From Sipunculus nudus (Eukaryota > Annelida > Sipuncula > Golfingiida > Sipunculidae): 64,000 nucleotides of DNA. Location: assembly GCA_026874595.1 (NCBI GenBank), contig CM049310.1, positions 3,596,001 through 3,660,000 of the forward strand, written 5' to 3'. Below the pieces are notes generated by a model. That model was not told the origin of the DNA. It searched no databases and worked only from the letters and a program-made list of their open reading frames with translations. A program made the translations under genes and the position numbers. This document shows, in pieces, positions 36,960 to 50,100 of the stretch; position 1 is the first letter of the stretch; the number at the start of each line of letters is the position of its first letter.

Positions 36960-39560
36960 TGGTGTTTGAATAACACAACTTATAGACACCTGGACATTAC
37001 AAGTCCAATTGTAACACTGGCCACAGGTACCTTGTTAACACAGATCATGGGTGGCATGTTAAAGGCCCTTGACAAAGCAGGCAACAAACTTGTGTCAGAC
37101 ACCTGTGTAAAACGAGGTCCATGTTCACATGAGTCTCAGGTATCACAATGCATGCTGCATTACCTGGTTAGTACAGGTCAGAAGTGGGTGGTACCTAGTT
37201 AGCATAAGTCAGAAGTCAGTGGTACCTGGTAAGCCCAGGTTAGAAGTCAGTGGTACCTGGTTAGCCCAGGTTAGAAGTCAGTAGTACTTGGTAAGCCCAG
37301 GTCAGAAGTCAGAGGTACCTGGTCAGAAGTCAGAGAGGTACCAGGTTAGCACAGGTCAGAAGTCAGTGGTACCTGGTGAGCCCAGGTCAGAAGTTAGTGG
37401 TACCTGGTTAGCCCAGGTCAGAAGTCAGAGAGGTACCTGGTTAGCCCAGGTCAGGAGTCAGTGGTACCTGGTTAGCCCAGGTCAGAAGTTAGTGGTTCCT
37501 GGTTAGCCCAGGTCAGAAGTCAGTTGTACCTGGTTAGCCCAGGTCAGAAGTCAGTTGTCCCTGGTTAGCCCAGGTAAGAAGTCAGAGGTACCTGGTTAGC
37601 CCAGGTAAGAAGTCAGTGGTACCTGGTTAGCCCAGTTCAGAAGTCAGTGGTACCTGGTTAGCCCAGGTCAGAAGTCAGTGTTACCTAGTTAGCCCAGGTA
37701 AGAAGTCAGTGGTACCTGGTTAGCCCAGTTCAGAAGTCAGTTGTACCTGGTTAGCCCAGGTCAGAAGTTAGTAGTACCTGGTTAGCCCAGGTCAGAAGTC
37801 AGTGGTACTAGGTTCGCCCAGGTCAGAAGTACTTTGTTAACACTGATCAGAGGTTAAATTTACTTGGTTAACACTGGTCAGAGGAATCATTTATTACAGA
37901 GGTCACAGGTTCCTTTTTAATGATCATACACACCTGGTTTACACAGGCCAGAATTCCATGTCAATACACTTCATTGGTCACTTGTTCCCTGTTATCACAT
38001 ATTACAAGCACCTGGTTATCACAGGCCGCTCACTCTCTGTTAACATGTCACAGGTACGTAGTCTAGATAACATATGCGATTAAATCTATGTAACCACATG
38101 TCACAGGTACTTGGTTATCACAGGTAGCTTTTTCTTAGCTGTAAACACATGACACAGGCACCTGATCAAAAGGGGTCACTTGTTTCCTGTGAACACATGT
38201 CACAGACATCTGGTTAACACAGGTAACTTGTTTCCTGTTAACACATGTCACAGGCACCTGGTTAACAGGGGTAACTTGTTCCCTGTGAACACATGTCACA
38301 GGCATTTGGTTAATATAGGTAACTTGTTTCCTGTTAACACATGTCACAAACATCTGGTTAACACGGGTAACTTGTTCCCTGTTAATACGTCACAGGCACC
38401 TGGTAAACACGAGACACTTCTTCCTCTGTAACACGTGTAACAGGCAAATAGTAAACATGGGTCACTTTTCCCCTGTTAACACGTCACAGACACTTAGTTA
38501 ACACAGGTCACATCTTCCCTTTTAACAATAACACATGTCACAGGCACCTGGTTAACCTGTTTACACGTGTCACAGGCACCTGGTTAACCTGTTTACCTGT
38601 GTCACAGGCACCTGGTTAACCTGTTTACACATGTCACAGGCACCTGGTTAACCTGTTTACACGTGTCACAGGCACCTGGTTAACCTGTTTACACGTGTCA
38701 CAGGCACCTGGCTAACCTGTTTACACATGTCACAGGCACCTGGTTAACCTGTTTACACGTGTCACAGGCACCTGGTTAACCTGTTTACCTGTGTCACAGG
38801 CACCTGGTTAACCTGTTTACACATGTCACAGGCACCTGGTTAACCTGTTTACACGTGTCACAGGCACCTGGTTAACCTGTTTACACGTGTCACAGGCACC
38901 TAGCTAACCTGTTTACACATGTCACAGGCACCTGGTTAACCTGTTTACACATGTCACAGGCACCTGGTTAACCTGTTTACATGTGTCACAGGCACCTGGT
39001 TAACCTGTTTACACATGTCACAGGCACTTGGTTAACTTGTTTACATGTGTCACAGGCACCTGGTTAACCTGTTCACACGTGTCACAGGCACCTGGCTAAC
39101 CTGTTCACACATGTCACAGGCACCTGGTTAACCTGTTTACACATGTCACAGGCACCTGGTTAACCTGTTTACATGTGTCACAGGCACCTGGTTAACCTGT
39201 TTACACATGTCACAGGCACCTGGTTAACATGTTTACACGTGTCACAGGCACCTGGTTAACCTGTTCACACGTGTCACAGGCACCTGGCTAACCTGTTTAC
39301 ACATGTCACAGGCACCTGGTTAACCTGTTTACACGTGTCACAGGCACCTGGCTAACACAGATCACTTGTTCACTGTTAACACATCACAGCCTTTGAGTTA
39401 ACACAGTTCTGATGTTGCATGTTAACACATATTACAGGTTAACACACACCAGACGTGATAACACCTGCACTATGTTAGCTGTAGCATTTCACAAACTATA
39501 CCCATGTTCACACAAATCCAAATCTAAGGCACCAACTTAAAACAGGTGACAGGCACCTGT
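36960..39560. repeat. Compound minisatellite downstream of the Dve terminal exon
   Basis: Contains a 31-bp array (37,160-37,835; core GGTACCTGGTTAGCCCAGG), a degenerate middle with about 59-bp spacing (37,840-38,530), and a 32-bp array (38,540-39,360; core CACCTGGTTAACCTGTTTAC). Both share CAGG..CCTGGTTA, so they probably descend from one monomer. The block lies immediately 3' of the Dve stop codon and may be transcribed as 3' UTR. Confidence 0.9.
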
Positions 39561-39569
39561 TCATGCAGG

Positions 39570-39979
39570 TCACAAGGGCTTAGATGTGAGGGGTGTCAAA
39601 GCTACTGGCAAAATATGTGGATTGTTAACACCAGCTACAGATGCATTGTTTACACAAGTCACAGGTGTTGGTTCACTAACATTAGGTTGTGGATTATTAT
39701 TACTGAGCACAGGTCTGCTGGTAGGTTGGTCTGGTTCATCTGATGGTTTATCCTTAACTCGTCTCTCTTTTTGTCTCTCGTTCTTCCACCATATTTTTAG
39801 CTTTGACAAGGTGACCTTCTGCCCTCCCCTCCTTGCTGGTCCCTTGTTAAGTTCATCCACAAACATATCCATCTGTTCTCGAGATGGGTTATTCATGACC
39901 TTGAACCATTCTCTCATCTTTGGAATTTCTAGATCAGGGTGAAATTTAAGACGCATGTTGCTGGCTGGTTTACTTGTCA
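39570..39979 (-). CDS. dve: Dve-like terminal exon with second atypical K50 homeodomain (b)
   Basis: Acceptor TTGTTTACAG, phase 1, 135 residues to TGA at 39,570. The homeodomain spans about residues 8-74 (MRLKFHPDLEIPKM ... LKIWWKNERQKERR), with an insert (NKGPARRGGQK) between helices 2 and 3 and Lys at position 50. WWKN replaces the usual WFQN. The last ~30 residues (PVTCVNNASVAGVNN onward) resemble the translation of the adjacent minisatellite on the same strand, suggesting repeat-derived coding sequence. Confidence 0.87.
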
Positions 39980-42900
39980 CTGTAAACAAAATATCGATGA
40001 ACATTAGAGATGTTTTGATTAACTGATTATATGAATGATTGGCCTCATGCCATAACTGCTTAAATTGGTTGTATTTCTGTGTAACTTCTGATCACTGACC
40101 TTGACCTTTCAGTGTTCTATACAGTTGGATGGAACAAAGTGTATGCATTCTCTTCATTTTCACATGACTTAGAAGTTACATGAAATAATCAATTCATTAA
40201 CAGATCATTGGACACTTTTCTCTTTCAGTCACCAAAAAGGGTTAAACACTGATTCCTAACCCTACACAAGGGACCAATGGGTCACGGTGCTCAGCTGAAT
40301 GTGACAGGCGAGGCTGTAGGGACAAGACATGGCTGATCTGGAGGTTCAAAATGTAAATACATTAAAGCCTCAGAAAAACTTCAATAACTAGAATAATTTT
40401 TAAGCTTTTACTTTCAAATTTCATAATTTAACAGATTAAATCTATCCAGATTATCCTGAAGTATGAAATTAAATTTTTAATAGAAACACAGACGTATTTA
40501 TTTTTTCTAAAAATATATTTTTTGAATTTGCAAATCAATAAATATATGAAAATAACACTTGATTCAGGAGTGGAAAAGTTGTATACATTGGATCGGAAAC
40601 AGCAATCGGTTAAAAAATGAAAGTAATGCAACATATCTGGTTGGGTTGGGGGGGGGCAGGGGTTGGGGGGCGGGTGGAAGAGGGGGGGGCGGGGGTTGTG
40701 GGGGGGGGGGTGGAGGTTGGTGGGGGGTGGAGGGCAGGGCAGGGTTGCCACAAGTTTACCCGGACAAGGCTGTAGGGACCAGAAATGGCTGGTCTGGAGA
40801 TTCAAAATGTAAATTCATTATAGCCTCAGAAAAACTTCCGGCAATAACTAGAATAATTTTAAGCTTTTACCTTTAAATTTCAGAATTTAACAGATTAAAC
40901 CTATATATATACCGACTGTGAATAGTAAATCAAATGTTCTTACAAGAAAAAAACGTGCCATGGTCAAACTTGGGCAAAAGCTTTAACACTTTTTCTCTTA
41001 AGTGACCAAATATCTTTCCTGATTTTTTACAAAGTCCATTTATGTTTGGGCCCATAACTTTTTTAAATTATATAATACTGACTTAATTTCTGGAATGTAC
41101 ATAGGAACTTTATAGAGGAATATTTATGGTAAATATGAAAAAAACCAGATGAGTGGTTTGATATAAGGCAGTCCTGAAGTGTGAAAATAGATTTTTAATA
41201 AAAAATTGAGGTTTTTCCTTAATATCTCGAAGGAACAAAGTCCTATTTACCCAATTTTCCGCATGGTAGAAAATTTTGGGGACATTTAACTGTATGCGGA
41301 ATTTCAGATTCGTAGGTCCAATGGTGTCTTAAGTGCCAGTTTTAAGGACAGACATCGGACGGACGGACCGACAGACGGATGATGGACAACTGACCTAGGC
41401 TATAGCTCAGATGACTTATAGTCAGCTGAGCTATAAATAATATATTGAATATCATGTCTGATGTGTTTTACACAGTTCCACCAACCCCTGTCCATCTGTT
41501 ATTTTGTGATCATTTTCTGAAAAGGTTAAATTTTTTATTATAGTTTGACAGAAAACTGTACATGGGAGAGACTACAAATTACGTACCGTACATTGAAATT
41601 TGATAATTTAATTGCAGATTTATATTTAACTTCTTTTTTGACTCCTTTAATCAGTTAGATGATATATCAACCATTTTATTTTTTTACTGTTTGCACTTCT
41701 TGAAGACTTTTTATACTATTCTATCCAATCAGTGTTTTTTTTAGTGCTGAATAGAACAGACACAAATGAAATCCTTAGGGAGTTGTGCAGTTACAAAAAA
41801 TATTCAGACAAGTGCATTATGGGAAAACATTGGGTACTGATAACTAACCATTATGCTGCTGTTTGTACTTCATATACCACAAACCAAACTCTCTACACTT
41901 CATCATCCCGATCTTCCCCAGACTGGCCTTGGAATTGGCAATGTATGAGATCATAGGCTGAAATAGAATATAAATGTATGTCACTCAATTAAAAAATTTA
42001 GTGTTCATTAATATGAAAGGACCTCCAACTCTAATGTTTATATAGAATAAGGGAAAAAAAGGAGAATTAAGTATTAACAGAAGCCCCAAACTTCCAGCCT
42101 AAGAGAGTACCGAGAAAATTGTGTTTTAATCCTTAATTGACTTGTTTGTCATATACTTCTGAGTTCCTTTACTTATCATTGTTAAATACCTCAAAATATT
42201 AAAATTCTCTGCTTTTAGGTACTATGCATGGTCAAGTCAAATATGTGAGCAGATAAAAACAACATGTATGGAAACACCTGTGACATTCCAGCATCAACCT
42301 AGCTTGGCTGGCCTTGGTGTCACCAGGAACTGTTAATGTGATTCATATGAATATGAATAATTTGGTTATTATGCACACATAATAGATCCAAAATCCAAAA
42401 AGGGAAACAACAATAACAAGAGTAAACCAGAAACCACTCTACCAAAGCATAATTAAGTTACCAATGTTGTTGATCCATCCGACAATATGACAGCTGACAT
42501 ATCCCATAACTGCTCCTTGACCAATGGCCCACCCTTCCAGAAAATTCCGCTGAATTTAACAGTGCATGATTGATAAAGATCTGCACCATAATTTAATCAA
42601 TCTACCAAAAATGTAATCACTTCCTCCTTCATGGCTGGTGGCGACATCTTCAAAAATTTCATTGAAATTCACTTTTTTTAGAACATTGCAAGGAAAAACA
42701 CAAAGACAATAACAAATAGACTGACAAACAGAGGTGAATGTATGATTACATTGTCACTAGATATATTGACAGAGTAAATAAGAGCAAAATAAGAAACCTT
42801 TTAAAACAAGTGACCCATGGGTTATGATGCTCAGCTGATTAATAAATTTACGAATATATTAACCTATGATTTACTAAGTTTCAGGAAATTTCGATTGAAA

Positions 42901-43207
42901 CCACAGGAGAGAAATAGACCTCCCTTGGTACTCAGTTTTAAGTTTCCATTTTCAATGGTTACAATTTGTGCCATGCTAACAGACAGAAAGATGACCAGAC
43001 AGAAGGAGGATGGACAAAGGGTGATCACTTAAGCTTAGTATGACTGAGTCAACTGAGCTAAAAGGTTATGTACCTGTGAGAGTGGACACAAACGAGCTAG
43101 CTGGACTTGGCTCATCTCCTGAAGTAACGCCATCACCGCAGTCCGTACAGCAGTGTCATCCCACACAAAGTACGAATGCTCGTCCCTGAGGACACAGCAG
43201 CATATAG

Positions 43208-43238
<31 letters not shown>

Positions 43239-46200
43239 GAATAAAACTCATCAATTTAATTACATATAACAGTTTTGATATTACGGTATTTAAAAGCTTA
43301 ATTCTAACTAGGGACCCATGGGTCTCAATGCTCAGCTGATTTTGTTTATGGGGATATTTTAATGAGCTTTTTCAAAATGTGGGTGCTGTGACTTTGACCT
43401 TGTGACTCAAAATCCATAAGTTTCTTCTGCTATCGGCAGGTGAGCAATGTGTGGAAGATGGAAGATTTGGGATGAAATGTTTGATTTATGATACATCCAC
43501 AATCTTTTTATAGATATGGGGCCCATGACCTTCACCTTTGGACTTGTGACCCGAAATCAAAATGATTCATACATTAGTAGTGGGCCATTAATATATAAAA
43601 TTTGAATTTAGTCTTCGGAAAAATGAAAAAAAAAACAAGTCATGGTCAATAAACATATGAGGTTTCAGGGCATTGGTGAAACAATAGATGAGAATCTGAC
43701 ACCTTGCTATATTTTGGTAGTCTTCAGATAATATGAAAAAAATAAGTGAAAAATTTAAAAAATACAGCTGGTGCCACCACTCTTCCAAAAGTAAAGAAAC
43801 TAGTCATGATCAATATTCAAGGCAAGATTCATTGCAATCCATGCATTAATTATTGAGATACAGGAGAATTTTTTTATCAAATTTTAATTATTCTGGGGTG
43901 CCCAAGCAGGTCCCATAAGTCAGAGAATATAGGTCGCAGTGACCTAATTTAAGGTTTCCAAGGAGATTTTTCAAGGAACACCCTGGATGTTAAGTAAGAG
44001 GTTTCTAGGTCTAATGGTCATGATTTGTGCCCTAGTAACACTCCGATGGACAGACAGACAGACAGATTTTAAGATGGACAACAGATAAAGAGTGATCGCT
44101 ATAGCTTAGATGACTTTCAGTTAGCTGAGCTAAGAATATATTATAAAAGTACATGTATAATACAAGGCATGAAGATGGCACATTAAACTCTTACCCATAT
44201 GAATACCGTCATAATTAATAACATATATGAACAACACTTATCATTTGTTTAAGTGCTACTAATATGAGAAAGGAAAAAAAAACATTTTTGTTTTGTTTCA
44301 ATAAGAATGTTTTAAAACAAAGCCTACAGGCCTATCACAAACTTGTGCATGGGATATACAAGAGGTATAATGCTTCCATGTTGGACCGTTACTTTTCAAG
44401 TACATATGTGACATGTATATGTACAATGCAACTTTCACAAGTACTTAGCATATTGAACCCAATTCCAAGCAACAATAACACATACATCACTGCTCAAATA
44501 CTGGCATGGATGCACACAATAAAATAATTGTAGGTGGCTCCACGAGTCTCGGGTATGAGAAAGCCATCAAATATGTATGGACATGCAAAACTTTAGGCCT
44601 TGACCTGTTGCCTAATCTGATACAGTTGGCAGTCTGCAAAAGCTATAAATTGATCCAGACTGACCTTTGGCCTGTTGCCAAATCTGAAATAGTTTGAAAT
44701 ATGCAAAGCTATTTATAGATAAAGATACAATCTTGACCTGTTGGTAAATCTGTTTACACATACTGAAAGACTTCTGCAAAAAAAAAATGTTTTTTTTTTT
44801 TCAAGCTGACATATTCATAAGATTTTTTATCAAAATGTTTAGAATAATAACAGATGCCTATTGAAAGCAAAAGATACAGATATATTTTATTCATGGATTT
44901 ATCTTACACCTAAGCTGGATAAGGACACCAAATATTTGTGTTGCCTTTTTTTTTTATCAAAATGTTTAGCTTTGCTTACCAAAGTATCTCTCAGTCTTTT
45001 CATTGTTTAAAGGCCCAATTATTCTGCCAAAATCATTTAGGTAAACTTGAACAAAGGCCACCTAAGAATAATTTTTGTTAAATGTCACAAAAGTTGTAAA
45101 AACAGTTTTGCAGAAGGAAACTATAGCAGCCCTCAGTTTGAAATAGGCATACTAATGGCCACAAGACCAACTTCAGCTTTCTTTGACTCTACCAAAAATC
45201 AATGTACCCAATCTTTTCTTATACAATTAAAAGAACCCTACCAAAGAATAATTCTTGTGAAAAATTAAACCATTCAGCTAGACAGTTCCACCAGAATAAA
45301 TTTATAAGCTGAAAAAGGCTAAAATTACAAGGTTTTTGCTCGTAAAAAATAGGTTTATGTAGGTGGTGCCAAAACACTGCAATTTCAAATACAAGTCATG
45401 TGACCATCATTTGCAAAAAACTTGGTAATGCAAGCTCCTGTTGTTTCTGAGATTGTTATGTTAGTAGGCTTACTTGCCCAAATGACAAAGTACAAATTCC
45501 TGTAAATCGGCCAAAATTCATCAAACCCAAACCTATTGAACAAACTTGAAAGAGCCACCTCCGGGATCATTTCTATGAAATATTGAACAATATAGCGAAT
45601 ATATGATTTTAGAGAAGAAGATTTTCAAAGATTATCAAGCTTTTTCCCCGTAAAATGTAAGTTGATGCAGGTTGCGCCACAAAACACTCAATCCCACAAC
45701 ATTTGATATCGTATGTGACAGTTTTTTGCATAAAATTTTGGGATGCTAGGTCCCGCTATTCCTGAGAAATTATGGGTTTATGTACTGATGGCTGAAGACC
45801 ACCATACAAAAATGGCTGATGCAGGTGGCACCACCAATACTTCAATTTCAAATATGACTCATGTGACCAACATTTGCATAAAATTTTGTGATGAGAGCTC
45901 CAGCTGTTTCTGTTTCATACTGTAATTTCAGTATGCTTTTTTGAAGAAATGACTGTTCAGCTTCCTGTAACTCAGCCAAAAATCACCAAACTGGAACCAT
46001 TCGAACAAATTTGAGAAAGATTAATTCAGGGATTATTTCTGTGAATTATTGAAAAATTTTGCTGGATAATTTTGGAGAAGAAGACTTTTAAAGTTTTTTT
46101 AGCTTTTTCCCTAAAAGTCTAAGTTAATGCAGATAGCAAAAAAATAAGCAAAATTCCAAAGTTTTTTGGATAACTGATTTTTTGCATAACATTTGGTGAT

Positions 46201-47077
46201 GCAAGCTCTGCCGTTTTTGAGACAGAATAGGTTTATTTAAATGTACAGACAATGGATGACGCCACACCATCCAATAAGCTCACAGGTTCACTTAAAATAA
46301 GAGCTAGAATATAAACCATTGCCAAAATGGCTCCTGTAATAGTAGATATGATATTTATGAGTATTTTAATCTATACAATGCGTGTTTGTATTTATACACC
46401 TTCTTGCAATTTAAGAGGTTAATTAGTTCAGCTTGGTAAAATACTAATATTATTGATAATAATATGGTATTATATGGTATACAACCAAAAGTATTAATTT
46501 GCTGTGTTGGTAATAATGTAGTAATATATGGTATAAAACCAAAAGTGCTTGCTGTGATTGTAATATAAAGTTTAACTATGAATTTATTGTGGCAGTGGAA
46601 GTAATAAGTTCCTTTAACTTGTTAAACAGGCTCAGCAATTATTACAACAATACCTCGATCCTACAATCAAACTACTACATATGTTATACATGTAATTACA
46701 GGGATATATTTCAATATATGACATGGGTGCTGTAAGAAAGATATAATGAGAATTATATAGCTACCATTAAGTGATTTGTAAAAATCAAGTAAAAATACAA
46801 AACATTCATCCAGATCTTACTTGGTTTGTACCAGGTCCTATTAAATCATGCAGTGTATGTCATCAAAAGACTGATGGTCTTGACCAGTGAAAGATCAAAT
46901 TCTAATGGTTATTTTATTGCTGTAAATGACAAATGCACTGATGCGAAGCAATGATAAGCAGTGTGCTGCTAATGTTCATTTGCATTACATGCAATGTTTA
47001 ACTTAGGGGACAATTACATTAATATTTAACATAAATCATGCTGCCCTGGAAAGGTTATGATCAGTCTCTCCTAATCT

Positions 47078-47118
<41 letters not shown>

Positions 47119-50100
47119 TCCTTGAATTTGAACAATCATTCCATGTTAAGGTACATAAAACACAACATACAGATAGTACATGGATTTCAGATAATTATTG
47201 TATTTACTGTCAGTACTTGCACTTGGAATGTTTATATAAAGGTGGTACCAATAAACATAATATAAAGTTTTTTTAAATACTCTGGTTTTACAAACATAAA
47301 CTAAACAACATACTTTAAAATTCCATTATAAGTACTATCATTATATCTTTCAAACTCCTTTTTCTGTTCACTTTTCAAATGGGATCAAAAGTTTCTCATG
47401 AAATATATCAGAAAAAATATGATGAAATAGGAACCGAGGATATCAAAATATTAAACCTACTAAATGTACAACCACCTTAGGAACAGGAATCATCATTGAG
47501 GGATAAATATTACAATGATTACCATTCTTATGACATATATTAACCTGTATGTTTTGTCTGCTTATCTGTGGATGATAGTAATCTGCCAGTAATAGGAGAG
47601 TGTCCCAATAGGAGATGTGTCTTTAAACTCAGGTTTTTCTGTGCATGTATTGAATCTGTAATATGTCACTAAACTTGAGTCATATTAATATATTTTGATT
47701 TTCCACAAGTGTAGGAGCTATGTATGTTAAATGTTTCTATTTCTCCTATATACTAATAAATGGGATCACAAGTGATCAATTACATATTTGGAATTATCCA
47801 AAAACATAGTAAAACAGGACCTGCATTGATGCGTTGACAGTACATAGGAACAATTTATAAAACCATCATGCAACATTGAATCATCATTTAGGGAAGCTTA
47901 AACGGACAGATATTACGCTGATCACCATACTTATGGTAACTCATGCATGGTGTATAAAGCACATAGACAAAAAAACATGAAGTACAGCGTCACCCACAAA
48001 CACTCCCAGATTCATTAACGCCAATCTTCCTTGCATCATACCTGGCTTAGAAAAGCTTACCACTTTGAATCCGTAATCAGACATGCGTGTAAACACGCAC
48101 AAAGTGAAGGTGGGAGACTTACTGATAAAACCAACTAAATGACTACTGATATGGAATCAGAAGCTTTATAGTTCAGACCGCCAGCCAGGTGGGCGATATA
48201 TTAAAATGATTCATAAAGATTATCCAGATTGTATCATGTGCCTATTACCAAATGAAAGGGACATAAACACTGATACTGTCTTATCCAAGAAACTCACCAC
48301 AAGGAAAAAAGAAAAGCCTTTGTGTTTGGTACATTCCATGCACTGTGTAGAGATGAATCACAAATGCTTTTGGCTAGATCTGAAAGTTCATACTTAGCCC
48401 AGCAACACTGTATAAGGTTACATCAGGAAATATAAATGCAGGTCAATAATTCTTTGTTTGAATACTTGTCTAACTAAAACTCAATTATAGTTAAGTTTTA
48501 TAACACTGATCAAGGCAATTAAAGTGATCTCAAAAAGGGGATGCATTTCAAGATAAGTATGTTTTTATTTTATTCAATCACACCTGTCAACAAGATTTTT
48601 TTTTCTATATTTATTATTCAAATCTATTAAGTTATGAAATTCACAACAGACAGCAGCTATAACAAAAAGGCCTCATTTTTGGTAAATAACAAATCTGCAT
48701 TGAAATATTAATGGGGTTTGTCCTGACCCATGTTTCAACCCTCCACAAAGATTTATGCAAAGCTTTCAGTAGCTTTTACATAATCCTGCTAACTATTGTA
48801 TAGACCTTAACAAACAAACACAGTTGAAGACTGAACCTTCATGGCATAGGTAACAAGAATCATTCTATTTCTTAAAATTTAATATGAGGGATATAAGAGT
48901 AACTGGTGTTGTGGTAATTTTAATTACCTCAACTTTAATAACTGAATGAACAGCACCTATTAATATATCCTTACAGGAGGAGCTGAAAAGAGGGCAGGTA
49001 GCTACAAAGGGAACAGTGCTATTTTCAAGGCCTTAAAATTATAAGTTTTAAATTTAAGTAATTTCAATGTCTTCCAAGAACCCTGGATATTTGTTTGGAG
49101 GCATTTACAATTACAGCCCAATAAAATGGAGTCACTATAAGTAGGCAGACTTTGGAATTTGTCCAATCAACCTCAAGCACTATTTTCATTATGTAACCAT
49201 TTATAAAACCATAATATCAGTCCAGTCATGAACTAGATCTGGTCCCTAATAAACCTGAAACTTTATGTAATCAACCTCAAAGTAATACTCAAACCTTCTC
49301 CATGCATGCATGGATACTTTTTTAAAAAAATTTAATGCTTGATGCATACAATGAAAGAAGATTTTTTAATAAGTTTATATTATCCTGCCATTCCAATAAA
49401 GATTTAATCTTTTTTGAGCAATTGTGATCTGAAGAAGCACATCTTGTGAATGTCCTTTTTCACCTTAACTAAAGGCAGTGACACCTTGTGGCAAATATAT
49501 GAACTATATCATGAAATGTATGTCATACTATATTTTATTAGAATAAAACTGATGTAAACAAACTAACATAAGGTTCTACACAGAACATATACAGTTACTT
49601 TAGTGATAAACAAAGATGCAGTCTATACAACAAACTTGAACTGACATCATGCATTCATTCTCTTTGTTTGTGCTGTCACAAATACTTAAAATCTCTCATT
49701 TTATTATTTATTTTTCTCTCTTGTTGTTTCTCTCTCACAGTTGCAATAATACCATCTACTTTTTACTTAACTCCCAGAGAAGGTTATGCTCTCATCTGTG
49801 TCTGTTTATTTGTTTGTTTGTCTGTTTGTCAGCCAGATTTCACAAGCACAATTGAATTGCCTGCCAAGAAACTTAATCAATGTATGGGATATGGGGTCCA
49901 GATTGGTCAATTAAATTTGGTGAAGGTCTAGATAAAGGGTAGATACACTGTGAAGGTTTGTTTTGCCTTGGCAGAGGTATGCGCTCTACTGAGCCCCCCC
50001 CCCCCCCCCATCCCTCCAGTGTCTGTATTGAGCATGAACACACACACATACACACCTTACTATATATAACCATTAGAGTACTAGGTCCCCCTCTCTTCCA

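Noticed and set aside
33420-39360. Arrays of 31-32 bp units as possible CRISPR
   Set aside because: The units are contiguous with no unique spacers, and the genome is eukaryotic.
44264-44527. 87-codon plus-strand frame
   Set aside because: No similarity, AT-rich codon use, no splice context.
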